A stretch of 8,641 bases of DNA from Alphaproteobacteria bacterium (GTDB lineage Bacteria > Pseudomonadota > Alphaproteobacteria > Micavibrionales > UBA1664), in NCBI GenBank assembly GCA_018969935.1, contig JAGWXJ010000077.1, positions 1 through 8,641 of the forward strand. Reading direction: 5' to 3'. Within the stretch, counting starts at the first letter, position 1. Each line of letters starts with the position of its first letter. A model generated the notes under the pieces. The model had not been told where the DNA came from. It saw only the letters and a program-made list of their open reading frames with translations, and ran no database searches. The translations under genes were made by a program, and so were the position numbers. Of the stretch, positions 6,937-8,641 are shown in pieces.

Positions 6937-6992
6937 CCCCCGTTTACCCAAGGGTTATCCACAGGATTGTACTTTTGCACAGCACACGGGGG
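6937..6992. repeat. GC-rich inverted repeat enclosing a DnaA box in the ftsA-ftsZ gap
   Basis: CCCCCGT (6937-6943) and ACGGGGG (6986-6992) are exact reverse complements separated by 42 bp. Inside lie ACCCAAGGGT (6946-6955), a small inner inverted repeat, and the exact DnaA box. In a transcript running from ftsA into ftsZ this could fold as a 5' leader structure. It lacks a U-run, so it does not look like a terminator. Confidence 0.4.
6955..6963. promoter_or_regulatory. DnaA box upstream of ftsZ
   Basis: TTATCCACA matches the strong E. coli DnaA-box consensus at all nine positions. It lies in the 279-bp gap between ftsA and ftsZ, 170 bp before the ftsZ ATG. On the minus strand, a -10-like TACAAT (6971-6966) lies 2 bp upstream of it, but no good -35 is visible. 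DnaA is known to activate ftsZ in Caulobacter, so regulation is more likely than an origin. No box cluster or AT-rich unwinding region is present. Confidence 0.55.
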
Positions 6993-7064
6993 AACGGAGC
7001 CCGCAGGAAAATGAAGCCCCGCAAGCACACGGCAACCCGCCGCGCTTCGGCATCAGGGATTAAA

Positions 7065-8336
7065 TCACCAGTTTTCTCTGAGCCACCGCCGCGCGCGCTC
7101 GAACATCGAGCCCTCGGGCGCATCCCCGCGGCCATAACGCGGCAATTCGTCGGAACGCTCGCACACATAGTGCAAAAGCCCCGCTGTCGCGGCAAAAGCA
7201 GGGCCGCTTACGGCATCGGGAAGTCCTTTGATTCGCACAGGGCGGCCAAGCCGTACCTGTTTGCCCAGTATCATGCCCGCAAGGTCGCGCATGCCGGGGG
7301 TTTGCGCAGTACCGCCCGTCAGTACAACGCGGCGGCCCATGGCGGCACCAAGCCCGCTGTCATCAAGGCGTGCGCGGACCATCTCGAATATTTCCTCAAG
7401 GCGCGGCTGGATGATGGAAACAAGGTAGGAACGCGGCACATGATTCGGTTGCGTTTCGTCTTCCTCGCCCAGCTGCGGCACGTCAATCAACTCGGAATCA
7501 TCGGTCGAGGATGTCAGCGCGCTGCCATATAAAATCTTGATTCGCTCGGCTTCCTGCACACGTGTGTTAAGCCCGCGCGCTACGTCATTAGTAACATGCG
7601 TACCGCCAAGCGGTATGGCACCGGCATGGATCATCGATCCTTCGCGGAACACGGCGAACGATGTAACCCCGCCGCCCATATCGATAACCGTACAACCCAG
7701 ATCCATCTCATCAGCTACAAGCGATGAAAGCCCGGCCGCATAGGGCGGTATGCAAAGCGCCTCGATATCCAGCTGCGTACGTTCGACACAACGCGCGATA
7801 TTCGTAAGCGCCGCCGATTCCGCGGTCACGATGTTCACATCCACACGCAAGCGCTGCCCTGCCATACCGCGCGGTTCTTCAATGCCACGGTGGCCGTCAA
7901 TCGCGTAACCGGCGGCAATCGCGTGCACAAGGGTCTGGCCCTCGGCATGTTCCTGCTTCTGCGCACGCTGGATGGCGCGGCGGATATCCCCCTCGCCCAC
8001 CTCATGCCCCAGCATGGCAATATCAATCGGGTTCTTGTGGCACTCGCTGTACATGCTTGGCACGTTCACGACCACATCACGCAAGGGGTAACCCTTCATT
8101 TCAGTGGCCGCCATGGTTTCGGCCGCATGCACGGCCTGCCGTATCGATTCCTCGGCCTGCAGCATGTCCGTCATGGTGCCTGCCTTGATACCGCGCGCGG
8201 CCACATGGCCAATACCGATAACCTCGATACCGCCGATATCGTCAATCACGCGGCCAATAAAGCACGCGACTTTCACGCTCCCGATATCTAGGGCTGCGAT
8301 AATGGTACCTTTGGGCTTTGGCTTGTGCTTGATCAT
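7065..8336 (-). CDS. ftsA: Cell division protein FtsA
   Basis: FtsA is the actin-like ATPase that anchors FtsZ filaments to the cytoplasmic membrane and recruits later divisome proteins. Its 423 residues are standard length. Actin-fold landmarks are phosphate-1 ALDIGSVKV at 15-23, the FtsA-specific 1C domain at about 85-165, phosphate-2 VIDMGGGVTSFAVF at 217-230, and adenosine motif LTGGTAQTPGM at 339-349. An acidic loop at 278-294 (DDSEL to EEDET) occurs in this region of alphaproteobacterial FtsA. The last residues, MFERARRWLRENW, form the amphipathic membrane-targeting helix. The ATG at 8336 lies 12 bp after the ftsQ stop and has no purine-rich Shine-Dalgarno sequence, so translation probably depends on ribosomes finishing ftsQ. 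The 279-bp gap before ftsZ suggests that ftsZ has extra promoters of its own. Confidence 0.97.
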   Translation of the reverse strand: MIKHKPKPKGTIIAALDIGSVKVACFIGRVIDDIGGIEVIGIGHVAARGIKAGTMTDMLQAEESIRQAVHAAETMAATEMKGYPLRDVVVNVPSMYSECHKNPIDIAMLGHEVGEGDIRRAIQRAQKQEHAEGQTLVHAIAAGYAIDGHRGIEEPRGMAGQRLRVDVNIVTAESAALTNIARCVERTQLDIEALCIPPYAAGLSSLVADEMDLGCTVIDMGGGVTSFAVFREGSMIHAGAIPLGGTHVTNDVARGLNTRVQEAERIKILYGSALTSSTDDSELIDVPQLGEEDETQPNHVPRSYLVSIIQPRLEEIFEMVRARLDDSGLGAAMGRRVVLTGGTAQTPGMRDLAGMILGKQVRLGRPVRIKGLPDAVSGPAFAATAGLLHYVCERSDELPRYGRGDAPEGSMFERARRWLRENW

Positions 8337-8348
8337 GTTGCGGAAAGG

Positions 8349-8641
8349 TTAAACTGGATTCCCGCCCTTTAAAAGCAGGTCGCGCTTCTGGTTGGACCCC
8401 CCTTCAAGAATAATGCGATCGGTCTGCCGTAAATCGATGGCTTTAAGGTCTTGGTCAAACACCTTTTCCTGCAATTGGGCGCGCGCCGCGCGTGCCAGTG
8501 CAAAACCCGGGTCATCCTCGGGCAAACGCAGCTTCATGCCGTTATCCAGCACAAGATCCCAGCGCCGGTCAGACACGCGCACCGCGGTTTTAACCCTCAC
8601 GGCTATCTCGGGCTGCGCCTTCAAAAGCAGGATAAGCTTGC
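8349..8641 (-). CDS. ftsQ: Cell division protein FtsQ (C-terminal part, cut by window edge)
   Basis: The last 96 residues of FtsQ are present; the open frame continues past the window edge, so the true start is outside. FtsQ is a single-pass inner-membrane protein whose periplasmic beta domain bridges early and late divisome components. The visible part carries AVRVSDRRWDLVLDNG, typical of the end of the alphaproteobacterial FtsQ beta domain, then LRLPEDD and the DLKAIDLRQTDRIIL strand, followed by a short basic tail ending GGNPV. The identification rests on these motifs plus its position directly upstream of ftsA. It ends in TAA 12 bp before ftsA and in the same reading frame as ftsA. Confidence 0.92.
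   Translation of the reverse strand, partial: KLILLLKAQPEIAVRVKTAVRVSDRRWDLVLDNGMKLRLPEDDPGFALARAARAQLQEKVFDQDLKAIDLRQTDRIILEGGSNQKRDLLLKGGNPV

Noticed and set aside
6955..6963. Replication origin based on the DnaA box
   Set aside because: There is a single box, with no cluster, no AT-rich unwinding element and no origin-type neighbours. A regulatory role is more plausible.

Overview
This window is a conserved chromosomal stretch from an alphaproteobacterium: the distal end of the division and cell wall (dcw) cluster followed by an envelope and DNA-repair block. Read on the minus strand, the order is ftsQ (3' part), ftsA, ftsZ, [insertion], lpxC, bamD, recN, ligA (5' part). The assignment to Alphaproteobacteria rests on this gene order, on the long FtsZ with a C-terminal DLEIPAFLRRQ-type peptide, and on the style of FtsA and RecN. 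The order within the class cannot be fixed from sequence alone. LpxC is divergent, which argues against a well-studied model genus.

Layout. At 8349-8641 (minus) lies the C-terminal end of FtsQ. Twelve bases downstream is ftsA (7065-8336, minus). A 279-bp non-coding gap (6786-7064) follows, holding an exact DnaA box (TTATCCACA), a GANTC methylation site and a GC-rich inverted repeat. It leads into ftsZ (4944-6785, minus), which ends at a bidirectional rho-independent terminator (about 4896-4928). A single plus-strand gene (4536-4841) then interrupts the array. It encodes a small lipoprotein with a peptidase inhibitor I78-type domain; it converges on ftsZ and diverges from lpxC. The remaining minus-strand genes are lpxC (3352-4419), bamD (2484-3311), recN (762-2432) and ligA (1-762, truncated by the window edge). 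They are separated by 40 bp, 51 bp and a 1-bp overlap, consistent with one transcript.

How it works together. FtsQ, FtsA and FtsZ are septal-ring components: FtsZ polymerises, FtsA tethers it to the membrane, and FtsQ links the ring to the periplasmic divisome. LpxC commits precursors to lipid A, and BamD belongs to the machine that inserts outer-membrane beta-barrels. RecN and LigA serve double-strand break repair and nick sealing. The block therefore joins division, outer-membrane assembly and genome maintenance.

I see no CRISPR array, insertion sequence, tRNA, rRNA or phage gene, and no convincing new multigene system. The points most worth a second look are the I78-type lipoprotein inserted in the ftsZ-lpxC junction, the cell-cycle-type control signals ahead of ftsZ, the divergent LpxC and the long FtsZ linker.
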